47,642 bases of DNA, from positions 1-47,642 of the forward strand of contig JAKAFY010000012.1 in NCBI GenBank assembly GCA_021817785.1. The letters run 5' to 3'. Made by a program: the position numbers and the translations under genes. The notes under the pieces are model-generated. The model saw only the letters and a list, made by a program, of their open reading frames with translations, had not been told where the DNA came from and did not search any database. Position 1 is the stretch's first letter. Each line of letters opens with the position of its first letter. Below are positions 35,865 through 45,313 of the stretch, piece after piece. The stretch is from a bacterium. GTDB lineage: Bacteria; Patescibacteriota; Microgenomatia; UBA10105; UBA927.

Positions 35865-36539
35865 TTACAGTGTCTTAACACAGATCAGATGACGGGCATA
35901 TTGATATCGGGTTGCGATAAATGGCTGAAATAATATGTGAAACATAAAAATAATGTTATTGAAAGGACCAATAGACACCAGCAGCTTACGCATGATCGGA
36001 TTTTGATCATACAACGTAAGTCCCTGGCCTACGACCCGGTACCCTCGTTTCTGAAAATCATCCGCATACCACTCGGACAAATGTTCCTGGTGTGCGTTTC
36101 CTTCATATGCATGCTGTTCGCAGGCACCCATCGGTATAACGATCACGACTTTCTCGCTGGCGGCTTTTTCCATACGCGCCAATAATTTTATGCCATCGCT
36201 TTTTTTGAGATGTTCCAATACAAACATACTCACGACTATGTCAAAATGTTTTTTCTCGTACGGAAAGAGTCTGACATCTTTTCTAACGACCGTCGTATAT
36301 ACTCCGGTGTTGCGTGCTGCCTGAACGGAGGGAGGGAAGATATCGACGCCCGTGATATCGAGGTGGCGTCCCTGAGCCAGGATATACATCGGCACCCCGT
36401 TTCCGCATCCGACATCCAGAATTTTTTTCCGGACTCCGAGTTCTTTGCGCACCATATATAAATAACTTCCCGGTATTCTTGCACTTAAAGAGCAGATAAA
36501 TTCCTGCATACCGGTCATGGAGGGAGGGTGATATTTCAT
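35865..36539 (-). CDS. Class I SAM-dependent methyltransferase
   Basis: KKILDVGCGNGVPMYILAQGRHLDITGVDIFPPSVQAA; KHFDIVVSMFVLEHL. Confidence 0.9.
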   Translation of the reverse strand: MKYHPPSMTGMQEFICSLSARIPGSYLYMVRKELGVRKKILDVGCGNGVPMYILAQGRHLDITGVDIFPPSVQAARNTGVYTTVVRKDVRLFPYEKKHFDIVVSMFVLEHLKKSDGIKLLARMEKAASEKVVIVIPMGACEQHAYEGNAHQEHLSEWYADDFQKRGYRVVGQGLTLYDQNPIMRKLLVSIGPFNNIIFMFHILFQPFIATRYQYARHLICVKTL

Positions 36540-37741
36540 ATGGTGGTAGATGAAAAAAGTCTGTCAAAGGCGCACATATAATGCGTTCTCTTATCAAAGA
36601 ACCGAGGAATTTTTGCCACATTTTTTATCATAGTCCTGTACGTTTTTTTTGATGTCAGTATATCTTTCAGCCCGTTGTATATATCGGTTTGATTATACCG
36701 GAGCACATATCCTGCATTGTATTTCTGAATATATGTCGCTAGCGACGGCATATTTCCTTTGGATCCCGTAAGTATAACAGGCAATCCGCAAGAAATGTAA
36801 TTGGTAATTTTAGACGATTGACCGTATGCTAAATTTTTATATACACGGGGATTATACAAACAAACACCAACCGAAGATCCTGATACAATCTTCAGTATGG
36901 CATCATTATCCGCTATATAGCCCTTGTATTCAATAAAGTCTGCAATACCCTCGCGGGTATACTGATCTTGAAATCTCCGTGCTAACGCTCCTGACCCGAT
37001 AATAACCAATCGTAAATCAGGCATAATTTTTATCAGTCGCTTAAAAACTTTGTACAACATATCGTACCCGTGTTCTTTCGCTATGGAACCGAGAAAAACG
37101 ATGCGTCGCTTTTTTTTGCGTTCATCCATCTTTCCTGAAAACGGCACGATAGGAATCGGAACGTAGGAGTATTTACGCATCAGTGCTTTAGATGCCTCCT
37201 TAATATATATTTCGCTCATTACCCAAATCGCGTGATTCATATACCGGGCGATCAGGTCAGACAGATAGGTCACGAGACCAAAAAGGTCATTTGTATTCCT
37301 CTCAATTTTATCCTCAGCATAATATACCGTCTTCACTGATTTGTTGATCAAACGATATACCGACGCCAAGGCCCCGTTGAGCGGCCCGACACCGATGACA
37401 ACATCGTAGGTCCTGTGTCCGACGGCGTAATATACGAAAAAACCGCAGATCGAAATATAGTTGATAATAAATTGCGTCCGACGAAGAAAAGCGTTTGCGA
37501 CGTATTGCGAAAAAGGTTCGCGTATTCTATACCGTTCCCGGAATATGCGTGTGTTTCCTACCGACACCTGAATGAAAGGGAGGGCTTTATCGATCTGAAT
37601 ACTGGTTTTTATCATATCGACGGAATGAGCGTGCTGTAGCAGAAATTTCGATACATGATAGGTCGGCGTATCAAATCTGCCGATGATTAATATGTGTTTT
37701 GTCCGAAGCAGTTCGAGCGCATGATGAGACGGGGGCGTCAT
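36536..37741 (-). CDS. GT4-like glycosyltransferase
   Basis: VVIGVGPLNGALASVYRLI; TVYYAEDKIERN; RIVFLGSIAKEHGYDMLYKVF; SKITNYISCGLPVILT. Confidence 0.82.
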   Translation of the reverse strand: MTPPSHHALELLRTKHILIIGRFDTPTYHVSKFLLQHAHSVDMIKTSIQIDKALPFIQVSVGNTRIFRERYRIREPFSQYVANAFLRRTQFIINYISICGFFVYYAVGHRTYDVVIGVGPLNGALASVYRLINKSVKTVYYAEDKIERNTNDLFGLVTYLSDLIARYMNHAIWVMSEIYIKEASKALMRKYSYVPIPIVPFSGKMDERKKKRRIVFLGSIAKEHGYDMLYKVFKRLIKIMPDLRLVIIGSGALARRFQDQYTREGIADFIEYKGYIADNDAILKIVSGSSVGVCLYNPRVYKNLAYGQSSKITNYISCGLPVILTGSKGNMPSLATYIQKYNAGYVLRYNQTDIYNGLKDILTSKKTYRTMIKNVAKIPRFFDKRTHYMCAFDRLFSSTTI

Positions 37742-37749
37742 AAAGCGGA

Positions 37750-38886
37750 TTAAAACAGTCTCCGGTTAAAATCACTGAGGTTTTGCCGCATAACACTGCC
37801 TAGTCCGATAATAAGCTTTACTACCTTTTCAGATACGTTCATCTGTGTATATGCGGAAGGTATCGATCTGTCTGCATGAAAACCCCGCACTGCGACATCC
37901 ATGCCGCTGATAATGGATTCGGGGTTATGTCCGGATAGAACAATTGTTCCCTGATCAAACGCCTCCGGGCGCTCCGAGCTATTGCGAAGCTGAACCGCCG
38001 GAAAACGTAATATAGCTGATTCCTCCTGTATGGTACCGCTATCGGAAAGCACACAATATGCATGTTTCTGCAGCTGACAATAATCAAAAAATCCAAATGC
38101 ATCAAGATACACAATCTTTTTTGATAACGGTATGCGAAAATGCGAAATACGGTCTTTGGTCCTCGGATGAACCGAGAAAATGACGGGCAGGGAGGAACGC
38201 GCGTCGATATCCACAATTGCTTTCAGTATACGGCGCAGAACATGTTCATCATCTACGTTCTCCTCCCGATGCAGACTGACCACAATATATTTCTGAGGCG
38301 TGAGTTTATGCTTAGAAAGCATGGAGGACGCGTTGATATCCGGCAAATAATGCGTGAGTACTTCCGCCATGGGAGAACCGGTTACATAAATTCTGCCTGC
38401 ATGAAGCCCCTCTCCCAACAAATTTAGCCTGCTTTGCTCTGTATATGCCAGATTGATATCGCTTATATGATCAATAATTCTTCTGTTAATCTCTTCGGGA
38501 ACATTTTCGTCAAAACATCTGTTTCCTGCCTCCATATGAAAAATCGGAATTTTCATGCGCTTAGCCATAATGGTCGAAAGGCAGCTGTTGGTATCTCCTA
38601 ATACAAGTACAGCATCGGGCTTCTCCTGCATAAATACTTTTTCGATTCCGACAAATATACGCCCGATCTGGGATGCGAGCGTTGGCATTCCTTCAAGGTG
38701 CAACGTGTAGTCGGGTTTACGAAGCCGTAGCTCTTTAAAAAATAACTCGTTGAGATTTTTCGTATAATTCTGTTTCGTGTTTATAAGAATATGATTAGTA
38801 AAGGAATCCAGGGATGGAATCACCCGCGAAAGTTTTATAATCTCCGGACGGGTCCCAACGATGGTAATTACTTTTAGTTTCTTCAT
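37750..38886 (-). CDS. UDP-N-acetylglucosamine 2-epimerase family (WecB/CapG/WbvD-like)
   Basis: KVITIVGTRPEIIKLSRVI; LGDTNSCLSTIMAKRMKIPIFHMEAGNRCFDENVPEEINRRIIDHISDINLAYTE; LSDSGTIQEESAILRFPAVQLRNSSERPEAFDQG. Confidence 0.93.
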   Translation of the reverse strand: MKKLKVITIVGTRPEIIKLSRVIPSLDSFTNHILINTKQNYTKNLNELFFKELRLRKPDYTLHLEGMPTLASQIGRIFVGIEKVFMQEKPDAVLVLGDTNSCLSTIMAKRMKIPIFHMEAGNRCFDENVPEEINRRIIDHISDINLAYTEQSRLNLLGEGLHAGRIYVTGSPMAEVLTHYLPDINASSMLSKHKLTPQKYIVVSLHREENVDDEHVLRRILKAIVDIDARSSLPVIFSVHPRTKDRISHFRIPLSKKIVYLDAFGFFDYCQLQKHAYCVLSDSGTIQEESAILRFPAVQLRNSSERPEAFDQGTIVLSGHNPESIISGMDVAVRGFHADRSIPSAYTQMNVSEKVVKLIIGLGSVMRQNLSDFNRRLF

Positions 38887-38892
38887 AGAACG

Positions 38893-39762
38893 CTAATAAT
38901 ACTTTTTTAATTCCCGTATCTGATCAGCTATAGGAGGAATGATGTCTCCAAATACAGCGAATTGCTTTGTATACGGTACGAGGGTTTTGTCGCTCACATA
39001 ATCAGCTTTTTTCACAATGTGCACGTCTTTGCCAAAGACTCTTTGAAAGAGACGCAGGAGTTCATACTTACTCAGTGTATCTCCCGTAATCTGGAGTACC
39101 GGTGCATCAAAGTGTAAATTATCGATGATAATACGCGCAATAACCCTGCCGATACAAAGAGACGTGACGCCGTTCCACAGAGCTGACGAATAGCCTGAAA
39201 CCTGTTTATCCTGCACCGCTAAGAACCAATCCAATAAATTTTTTTGAGAATGAAGCTCACGGCCGATTACGGATGTTCGGATTGTCACATGAGGCCGCCG
39301 GGTAACTTCTCCTAAATATTTTGATTTCCCGTAGTCGGAGTCGTCATCCGGTATGTCTGTTTCTGTGTAGTTTCCCCGTTTGCCGCTAAAGACACAATCC
39401 GTACTCATATGGATCAAACGGGCTCCCGACGTATCGCATACACGGGCTAATACCTGCGGAAAAACGGAATTTATATTGTATAGTTTTTTTATCGTCTTCA
39501 AATCATCGGACGGTTTTATCATTCCGATACAATTCACAACGTGTGTAGGGCGGAATTTTTGTATGAGATATGTTGCATCCTGAAGCGGATGGTTTTGTAT
39601 CGTAAATTGTTCCACCTGACCCGATCGTAATTCCATTCCCCGCGTGTCCTGGGATACCGTCGCTATAAAATGAAGTCCTAATTCAGAAAATATCTTATAT
39701 ACGCCGTTCCCGATCATGCCTCCGGCCCCAAGCAAAAGTATTTTCATAGTTACTCTATCCAC
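38893..39762 (-). CDS. RmlD-like 4-keto-sugar-nucleotide reductase (WbvR-like)
   Basis: MKILLLGAGGMIGNGVYKIFSELG; VVNCIGMIKPSDD; HMSTDCVFSGKRGNYTETDIPDDDSDYGKSKYLGE; RTSVIGRELHSQKNLLDWFLAVQDKQVSGYSSALWNGVT (ORF in-frame M at 39747 is an alternative start). Confidence 0.88.
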   Translation of the reverse strand: MDRVTMKILLLGAGGMIGNGVYKIFSELGLHFIATVSQDTRGMELRSGQVEQFTIQNHPLQDATYLIQKFRPTHVVNCIGMIKPSDDLKTIKKLYNINSVFPQVLARVCDTSGARLIHMSTDCVFSGKRGNYTETDIPDDDSDYGKSKYLGEVTRRPHVTIRTSVIGRELHSQKNLLDWFLAVQDKQVSGYSSALWNGVTSLCIGRVIARIIIDNLHFDAPVLQITGDTLSKYELLRLFQRVFGKDVHIVKKADYVSDKTLVPYTKQFAVFGDIIPPIADQIRELKKYY

Positions 39763-40760
39763 TTTGTCTTCTTGAGGACAGTACGCAGCTCATTTTTTGT
39801 CATTCGTTTCGTATTGTCCGACGCATAGCGCAATGCTCCGATACGCATAAGTTGGCGGTATTTTTTCGTCACTGCAGGAATGGTGATTTGGGGAAGGATA
39901 ATGTAGTAGTCTCCGACTGCCACCGTGCGTTCCGATTCATGATCACTTACCAGAAGTTCATGAATTTTTTCTCCCGGACGGATACCGGTTATAACGATAC
40001 CCCCCTTTCCATTGGAAACATCCTCAACTAACACTTCTGCGAGGTCCATGATCGTATGTGCGGGCATTTGACGCACGAACACTTCCCCTCCTACACCATG
40101 CTCCAGCGCGAACAAGACGAGTTTCACGCTTTCCTGCAGTGTTAAGAGAAATCTAGTCATGTCAGGGTGTGTTACCGTAAGGGGTTTTCCTTTTGCAAGC
40201 AGAGACAAAAAATACGGAACGACGGACCCCCGGGATCCAAGCACATTGCCGTAGCGCGTTGATATAAAGGCGGTCCGGGTACCGGTATCGTAAAGATTCG
40301 CCGTGGTTATCAGCCGCTCCTGTAGCGCTTTTGCCATTCCGTATGCATTGATAGGCTCTACGGCTTTATCTGTGGAGAGCGCCACGACTTTAATCACATT
40401 GTTGTCCCGTGCTGCCTCTATGATATTCTGAGCTCCGATCACATTCGTCTTTATCCCTTCCCATACGTTATATTCCACTTCGGTAATCCATTTGAGGGCG
40501 GCTGCATGAATGACATAATCTACCCCCCGCATCGCTTCACTTACGCTTCTCAAATCACGGATATCCCCGAGAATGTACCGTATGCGGTCGTCCTGCAACT
40601 CCAGACGCATCGCACCCTGCTTGTCTTCGTCGCGGCTGAATACTATGACTTCTTTCGGATCATATTGCAGTATTTCACTTATGAACATTCTGCCGAAAGA
40701 TCCGGTTCCTCCGGTAACCATAATCCGTTTTCCCGAAAGTATATGTTTGGATTTTTGCAT
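39750..40760 (-). CDS. CapE/FlaA1-like UDP-GlcNAc 4,6-dehydratase (5-epimerising type likely)
   Basis: LSGKRIMVTGGTGSFGRMFISEILQYDPKEVIVFSRDE; VIHAAALKWITEVEYNVWEGIKTNVIGAQNII; STDKAVEPINAYGMAKALQE; RYGNVLGSRGSVVPYF. Confidence 0.92.
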   Translation of the reverse strand: MQKSKHILSGKRIMVTGGTGSFGRMFISEILQYDPKEVIVFSRDEDKQGAMRLELQDDRIRYILGDIRDLRSVSEAMRGVDYVIHAAALKWITEVEYNVWEGIKTNVIGAQNIIEAARDNNVIKVVALSTDKAVEPINAYGMAKALQERLITTANLYDTGTRTAFISTRYGNVLGSRGSVVPYFLSLLAKGKPLTVTHPDMTRFLLTLQESVKLVLFALEHGVGGEVFVRQMPAHTIMDLAEVLVEDVSNGKGGIVITGIRPGEKIHELLVSDHESERTVAVGDYYIILPQITIPAVTKKYRQLMRIGALRYASDNTKRMTKNELRTVLKKTKWIE

Positions 40761-40780
40761 ACTCGATATAATAGCACACC

Positions 40781-41653
40781 CTACGGGCGCGTGTGCAGAA
40801 CAAGTTCGCGTAAACCCTTTTCTAATGTCACCTGGGGCTGCCAGCGGAAAATCCGCCGTGCCTTGGAGGAATCTGAGCGCAATACCCGTAAGGAATCATC
40901 GGTCACGTCTGTATTGCGAATCATGATATCGCGACCTGCTATGCGCTGTAGGGTATGTGCAAGTTCATTGAGCGTAACTGCCTCTTCGCCTGATACATTA
41001 TATATGCCATTTTGAGTATCGGTACCTGATAATGCCTCCATGATAAGCTGCGTCACATCCGTAACGTGCACAAAATCCCGCACCTGCTCCCCGTCTCCAT
41101 ACACGACAATCGTGCCGGAAGATCGCAATGATTCGATCATTCCAAAAATTACTCCCTGACTCATGCCGTTCCCGTAAATATTTGTGGGACGCAGCATGAC
41201 ATACGGCAAATCGTACACGCGGTGAAAATACTCTACAATATCTTCCCCAGATTTTTTTGACAATCCGTATGTGGTATTTGGAAGGAGCAAATCATTTTCA
41301 CGGAATGATTTTTTGTCGGCGGATCCGTACACTGCCGACGAAGACATGTGAATGACTTTTTTTATTTTCGCTTGTGCCGCTGCCTGAAGCAGATGGTATA
41401 CGGAAAGGACATTCAGATCATATTGCAGCCGGAACGGGGGTTTATACCTGCCTATTAAGTTGATAAGGACATCGGCTCCGGATAAAAAAGGTTCCAGGCC
41501 CTGACCCGTTACCGTATCGCCGATGAATATCGGGATTTTATAAGTGGAGGGGGCTGTATGAACAAGCATGCGAACAGAAACCCCGCGTTCTTGTAACGCA
41601 CTGAGTATGTGCTGTCCGACAAAACCAGTCCCACCGGTCACTGCGACGATCAT
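40781..41653 (-). CDS. NAD-dependent epimerase/dehydratase (SDR)
   Basis: MIVAVTGGTGFVGQHILSALQERG; MSSSAVYGSADKKS; TTYGLSKKSGEDI; RPTNIYGNGMSQGVI; YGDGEQVRDFVHVTD. Confidence 0.88.
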   Translation of the reverse strand: MIVAVTGGTGFVGQHILSALQERGVSVRMLVHTAPSTYKIPIFIGDTVTGQGLEPFLSGADVLINLIGRYKPPFRLQYDLNVLSVYHLLQAAAQAKIKKVIHMSSSAVYGSADKKSFRENDLLLPNTTYGLSKKSGEDIVEYFHRVYDLPYVMLRPTNIYGNGMSQGVIFGMIESLRSSGTIVVYGDGEQVRDFVHVTDVTQLIMEALSGTDTQNGIYNVSGEEAVTLNELAHTLQRIAGRDIMIRNTDVTDDSLRVLRSDSSKARRIFRWQPQVTLEKGLRELVLHTRP

Positions 41654-42771
41654 ACTAATTTACGAAATGGCACTGCTATCATTGTATCAAAATCAAATAC
41701 CTTCGCGGCTCGGAGAGCATTTTTTACATAGCGGTTATAATTTTTAGTATCCAGGATTTTTTTCAGCGCGGGATATAATGTATCTTTCCGGATTTTTATT
41801 ATTTCGCCCGCGTGATAGGTATCCACGACGCGTGCCGTTTCCACAACGTCGGTGGTAACAACCGGCAGTCCGCATGCTAAGTATTCACGTATTTTCATGG
41901 AATCGCCGAAATAATTAGTTTCATGCATACCGGTGTATAAGGCAATGCCTACGCCGCTTGTTTTCAAAAGATTGATTACATCGGTATGTGATAATTGCCC
42001 TAAAAAATGAATCGTTTGCGTGAGTTTTCGATGCGCCACTTGCTGGCGCAGTGCATTCATATATGCACCTTCCCCCACTATCTCCAACCGTAATTTCGGA
42101 TATGTTCGTCGGAGATGATCCACAGCATCTATCATAAATGTATAATCCATCGTCGGAACGATATTTCCTACCATAACCAGTTGCTGCGGATGTTTTGTAT
42201 CGTCGCGGATATGGCCGGTAACGCGCAGACTCGGACTGTTTGGTACGTGGTATATATTTCCCAACCGGACAGACTGTTGTTTTCTAATTTGCATTATCGC
42301 CTGCGATACACACCACACCTGATCCGCACGGAGCGCCACAAAACGATCTATAGCGTGATAGACGTAATTTACCAACGCATTTTTAAACCGTTGCGTAGTA
42401 TAGTCCGGCGTATAATATACGATAGTTGATACCCACCTCAAGTACTTTCCCAATACACCGGAGAGTGCATTCAATGGATCCACACCGATATATATCGGTT
42501 TTTCCGAGCGCAGAGCAAAGCATACGCGCATATTCGTAACCAATTCAGCAAAGGAATGTATGCCGAAAAATGGCCAAAATTGTGTGGGTGTCACCGGCAG
42601 ACTGCCGTACCGTTCTATCCGGGTAGCACCGATTCCTACTATCGGATGTTTCACAAATACATACGGAATTTTATGAAACGAAAGATATTCAGCTACGGAA
42701 TGAGCCGGCCCATGAGTATCGGTGGTTGGAGAGGTAAACACGCTGTGTGTCGCAAGCACAATGGGTCTCAT
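41650..42771 (-). CDS. GT4-like glycosyltransferase
   Basis: IYIGVDPLNALSGVLGKYLRWVSTIVYYTPDYTTQRF; QLVMVGNIVPTMDYTFMIDAV; MKIREYLACGLPVVTTD. Confidence 0.85.
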   Translation of the reverse strand: MRPIVLATHSVFTSPTTDTHGPAHSVAEYLSFHKIPYVFVKHPIVGIGATRIERYGSLPVTPTQFWPFFGIHSFAELVTNMRVCFALRSEKPIYIGVDPLNALSGVLGKYLRWVSTIVYYTPDYTTQRFKNALVNYVYHAIDRFVALRADQVWCVSQAIMQIRKQQSVRLGNIYHVPNSPSLRVTGHIRDDTKHPQQLVMVGNIVPTMDYTFMIDAVDHLRRTYPKLRLEIVGEGAYMNALRQQVAHRKLTQTIHFLGQLSHTDVINLLKTSGVGIALYTGMHETNYFGDSMKIREYLACGLPVVTTDVVETARVVDTYHAGEIIKIRKDTLYPALKKILDTKNYNRYVKNALRAAKVFDFDTMIAVPFRKLV

Positions 42772-43340
42772 ACGCGCGATTCCTCATCTGCGTTGAGTTT
42801 CCGAATGATCTTCGCAGGAACACCGGCCACAATACAGTGTGACGGTACATCCTTCACCACAACTGCATTTGCGCCGATATATGCCTGGTTTCCGATACGC
42901 ACTGAACCGACTATTCGTGCTCCGGCAAAAACAGTGACATGATCTCCGAGCGACGGTGCTCCGTTATCGGCACCCACACCCTTTCTGCCAAGTGTCAGCG
43001 GACCATCAAGCGTCAAATAGTCTCCGGCAACCGCATTTTCGGTAAATGAAATCCCGCGATTATGGACATAGAGGCCTGTGCCGATTTTTACCCTTGGTGA
43101 GATATCAATACTATATATATAGTAGGTCAGAATAAAGTATCCGGGGTACAGGAGCGCCCCGAGTAATGCAAAAAGGATATTGGATTCGTAAAGAAAATAT
43201 CGCTCAAAACGGTACATCACTGAAAAATGCATTCCGGGGTTTCTAAATAATACCGCCAGAAATAGCAAAGGATTCATACGGGTATGTAATCCGGTATATC
43301 GTTTCCAATCCTTCCAAATTGCTATAAATACATGCGTCAT
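42768..43340 (-). CDS. Serine acetyltransferase-like LbH acyltransferase
   Basis: ISPRVKIGTGLYVHNRGISFTENAVAGDYLTLDGPLTLG; LGDHVTVFAGARIVGSVRIGNQAYIGANAVVVKDVPSHCIVAGVPAKIIRKL. Confidence 0.9.
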   Translation of the reverse strand: MTHVFIAIWKDWKRYTGLHTRMNPLLFLAVLFRNPGMHFSVMYRFERYFLYESNILFALLGALLYPGYFILTYYIYSIDISPRVKIGTGLYVHNRGISFTENAVAGDYLTLDGPLTLGRKGVGADNGAPSLGDHVTVFAGARIVGSVRIGNQAYIGANAVVVKDVPSHCIVAGVPAKIIRKLNADEESRV

Positions 43341-43353
43341 ATCTATCGCCGTG

Positions 43354-44190
43354 TTATGTTTTATGTAATAGTGAATACATCATGCCCAACATACCTCCCG
43401 TGTATTCTACGCACCGCATGGTAACAAAAAGAACGGTATTACCGGGGTGCCGCAAAAATACTTTCCAGTTACGTAGATACGACAATTTAATAGGATTATA
43501 ACTCGCAAACCAGGATTTCGGCCGCTTTTTTAGGTAGTTATACATTTCCCTGCCATACATAAATCGTTTTTTGTACAGCTTTATGATGGAGAGCTTTCCT
43601 TCATTATGCCGCACGATACGTTTGGTTCTGCCGATCGTATATCCCTTTTCTAACATTTTTTGCGTGAGATCTATGTCATCTCCACCCGCTCCGAGGGACA
43701 AATCAAACCCGCCGATATCGTCCCATGCTTTTTTCGTAAAAAACCGTGGGCTTTCAACCGACATATCCCCCCAATATGTGCGGCGTTCAAATTGTTTGGC
43801 GCGCGCCCACATGCCTTCTCCGAAAGAGTCCTCGGGAAGAATAACTGCGCCGAATCCTTTTTTACAAAGCGACACTGCTTCTCTGATAAGCCCTTTGGGT
43901 AACTCCATGTCCGCATCAAGCCAGTAGACATACTCCCCTTCCGCACGACCCATTCCATAATTTCTCTTATGCGGCGCATCAAAAATACCGGAGGTCACTT
44001 TTGGCATATATATCAACACTTTGCACCGGTATTTTTTTGCCAAGTGCAACGTACTATCTGAGGAATTGCCATCCACAATAATTGTTTCTATGGATGTATA
44101 GGATTGACGTTTGATACTCGCAAGCGTATTTTCCAAAAATATGCCGGAATTTTTTGTAGGAATAACAATGGAAACAAGTCCTCGCTTCAT
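43354..44190 (-). CDS. GT2 family glycosyltransferase
   Basis: LVSIVIPTKNSGIFLENTLASIKRQSYTSIETIIVDGNSSDST; YWLDADMELPKGL; GAGGDDIDLTQKMLEKGY. Confidence 0.93.
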   Translation of the reverse strand: MKRGLVSIVIPTKNSGIFLENTLASIKRQSYTSIETIIVDGNSSDSTLHLAKKYRCKVLIYMPKVTSGIFDAPHKRNYGMGRAEGEYVYWLDADMELPKGLIREAVSLCKKGFGAVILPEDSFGEGMWARAKQFERRTYWGDMSVESPRFFTKKAWDDIGGFDLSLGAGGDDIDLTQKMLEKGYTIGRTKRIVRHNEGKLSIIKLYKKRFMYGREMYNYLKKRPKSWFASYNPIKLSYLRNWKVFLRHPGNTVLFVTMRCVEYTGGMLGMMYSLLHKT

Positions 44191-45305
44191 ACGTGAGGAT
44201 TATTATACACCAAAGATTTTTCCAGTAATGCATGACTCAAACGGATTGCATCTGGCCAACGAAGCGTGCCACTCCATGCATGTGCATCAGTTTGCATTCG
44301 CCGATAGACACGCTGATTTCCGTATATCCGTATTACGTTTTTAGCAATATCAGAGGGGAGAAATGTCCTGACTATCACTCCGGTCTTACCGTCTTTTACC
44401 GTATCGGTCAGGCCGCCAGCTCCGTAGGCTATGGAGGGCGTCCAACTACTGGCCGCCTCCAATACAACCAGTCCCCATCCTTCCTTGACCGAAGTATGGA
44501 GCAGAAAATGAGCCTGTCCGAGAAGATCCATTTTTTTCCGCTCAGACACTCTCCCATACCAGACGACATGATCGCTGATGTGAAGCGAGACAGATAATCC
44601 GCGTAGCATAGACAGATATGACGCATCACCCGCTCCTACTATCCACAATTCCGCGGCAGGGTATTCTTTCAGAATATCCGCAAATGCGATCAGGATATCT
44701 TCCACTTTCTTCATCTGGACAATCCGCCCCACAGATATGCACGTCAGGTCTGCATTCTTTGTAGGCCTATTGGACAACGGGGGCGTTGCTACGGGACACG
44801 GGATAGCCACACAATGATCCCGGGGAATTCCGGCGTGCACCAATTCATCCACCGTAGAGTCCGCATCAGTCCATACCCTATGGTTTCGGTACAATCGTAT
44901 ATACCATGACTCGAGTGCTTTACCTACCATACTGATAGGAAAGGGATACATAGCATCCCATATTACCCCAGCAATTTCGTGGAGAAATAGTATGGTTGGC
45001 GTACGTGCATAAAGAACGGTAAAAAAAGGAATCCCGTGCACCTCATCTATGATGACATCATATTTTTTCGAGTGAAAAAAATAATATACCATAGCGAACA
45101 AAAACACGCTTATCACATTACCCTGCCGGACTATATGAACCCCATCGAGCATTTCTTCGCGCTCCGCACCGGGGAACATCGAAGAAAACCAGGTCACCCG
45201 GTCTCCCATATGCACCCAACCCTTCGCGTGTTCATGCGTTACGTACTCTGCCCCTCCTGAGCGAGGATGGCGCGGGTCTCTCCAGTTGAGGATAAGAATG
45301 TTCAT
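44187..45305 (-). CDS. GT4 family glycosyltransferase
   Basis: Likely start MNILILNWRDPRHPRSGGAEYVTHEHAKGWV; TCISVGRIVQMKKVEDILIAFADI; HTSVKEGWGLVVLEAASSWTPSIAYGAGGLTDTVKDGKTG. Confidence 0.93.
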   Translation of the reverse strand: MNILILNWRDPRHPRSGGAEYVTHEHAKGWVHMGDRVTWFSSMFPGAEREEMLDGVHIVRQGNVISVFLFAMVYYFFHSKKYDVIIDEVHGIPFFTVLYARTPTILFLHEIAGVIWDAMYPFPISMVGKALESWYIRLYRNHRVWTDADSTVDELVHAGIPRDHCVAIPCPVATPPLSNRPTKNADLTCISVGRIVQMKKVEDILIAFADILKEYPAAELWIVGAGDASYLSMLRGLSVSLHISDHVVWYGRVSERKKMDLLGQAHFLLHTSVKEGWGLVVLEAASSWTPSIAYGAGGLTDTVKDGKTGVIVRTFLPSDIAKNVIRIYGNQRVYRRMQTDAHAWSGTLRWPDAIRLSHALLEKSLVYNNPHV

Positions 45306-45313
45306 ATGCTGTG

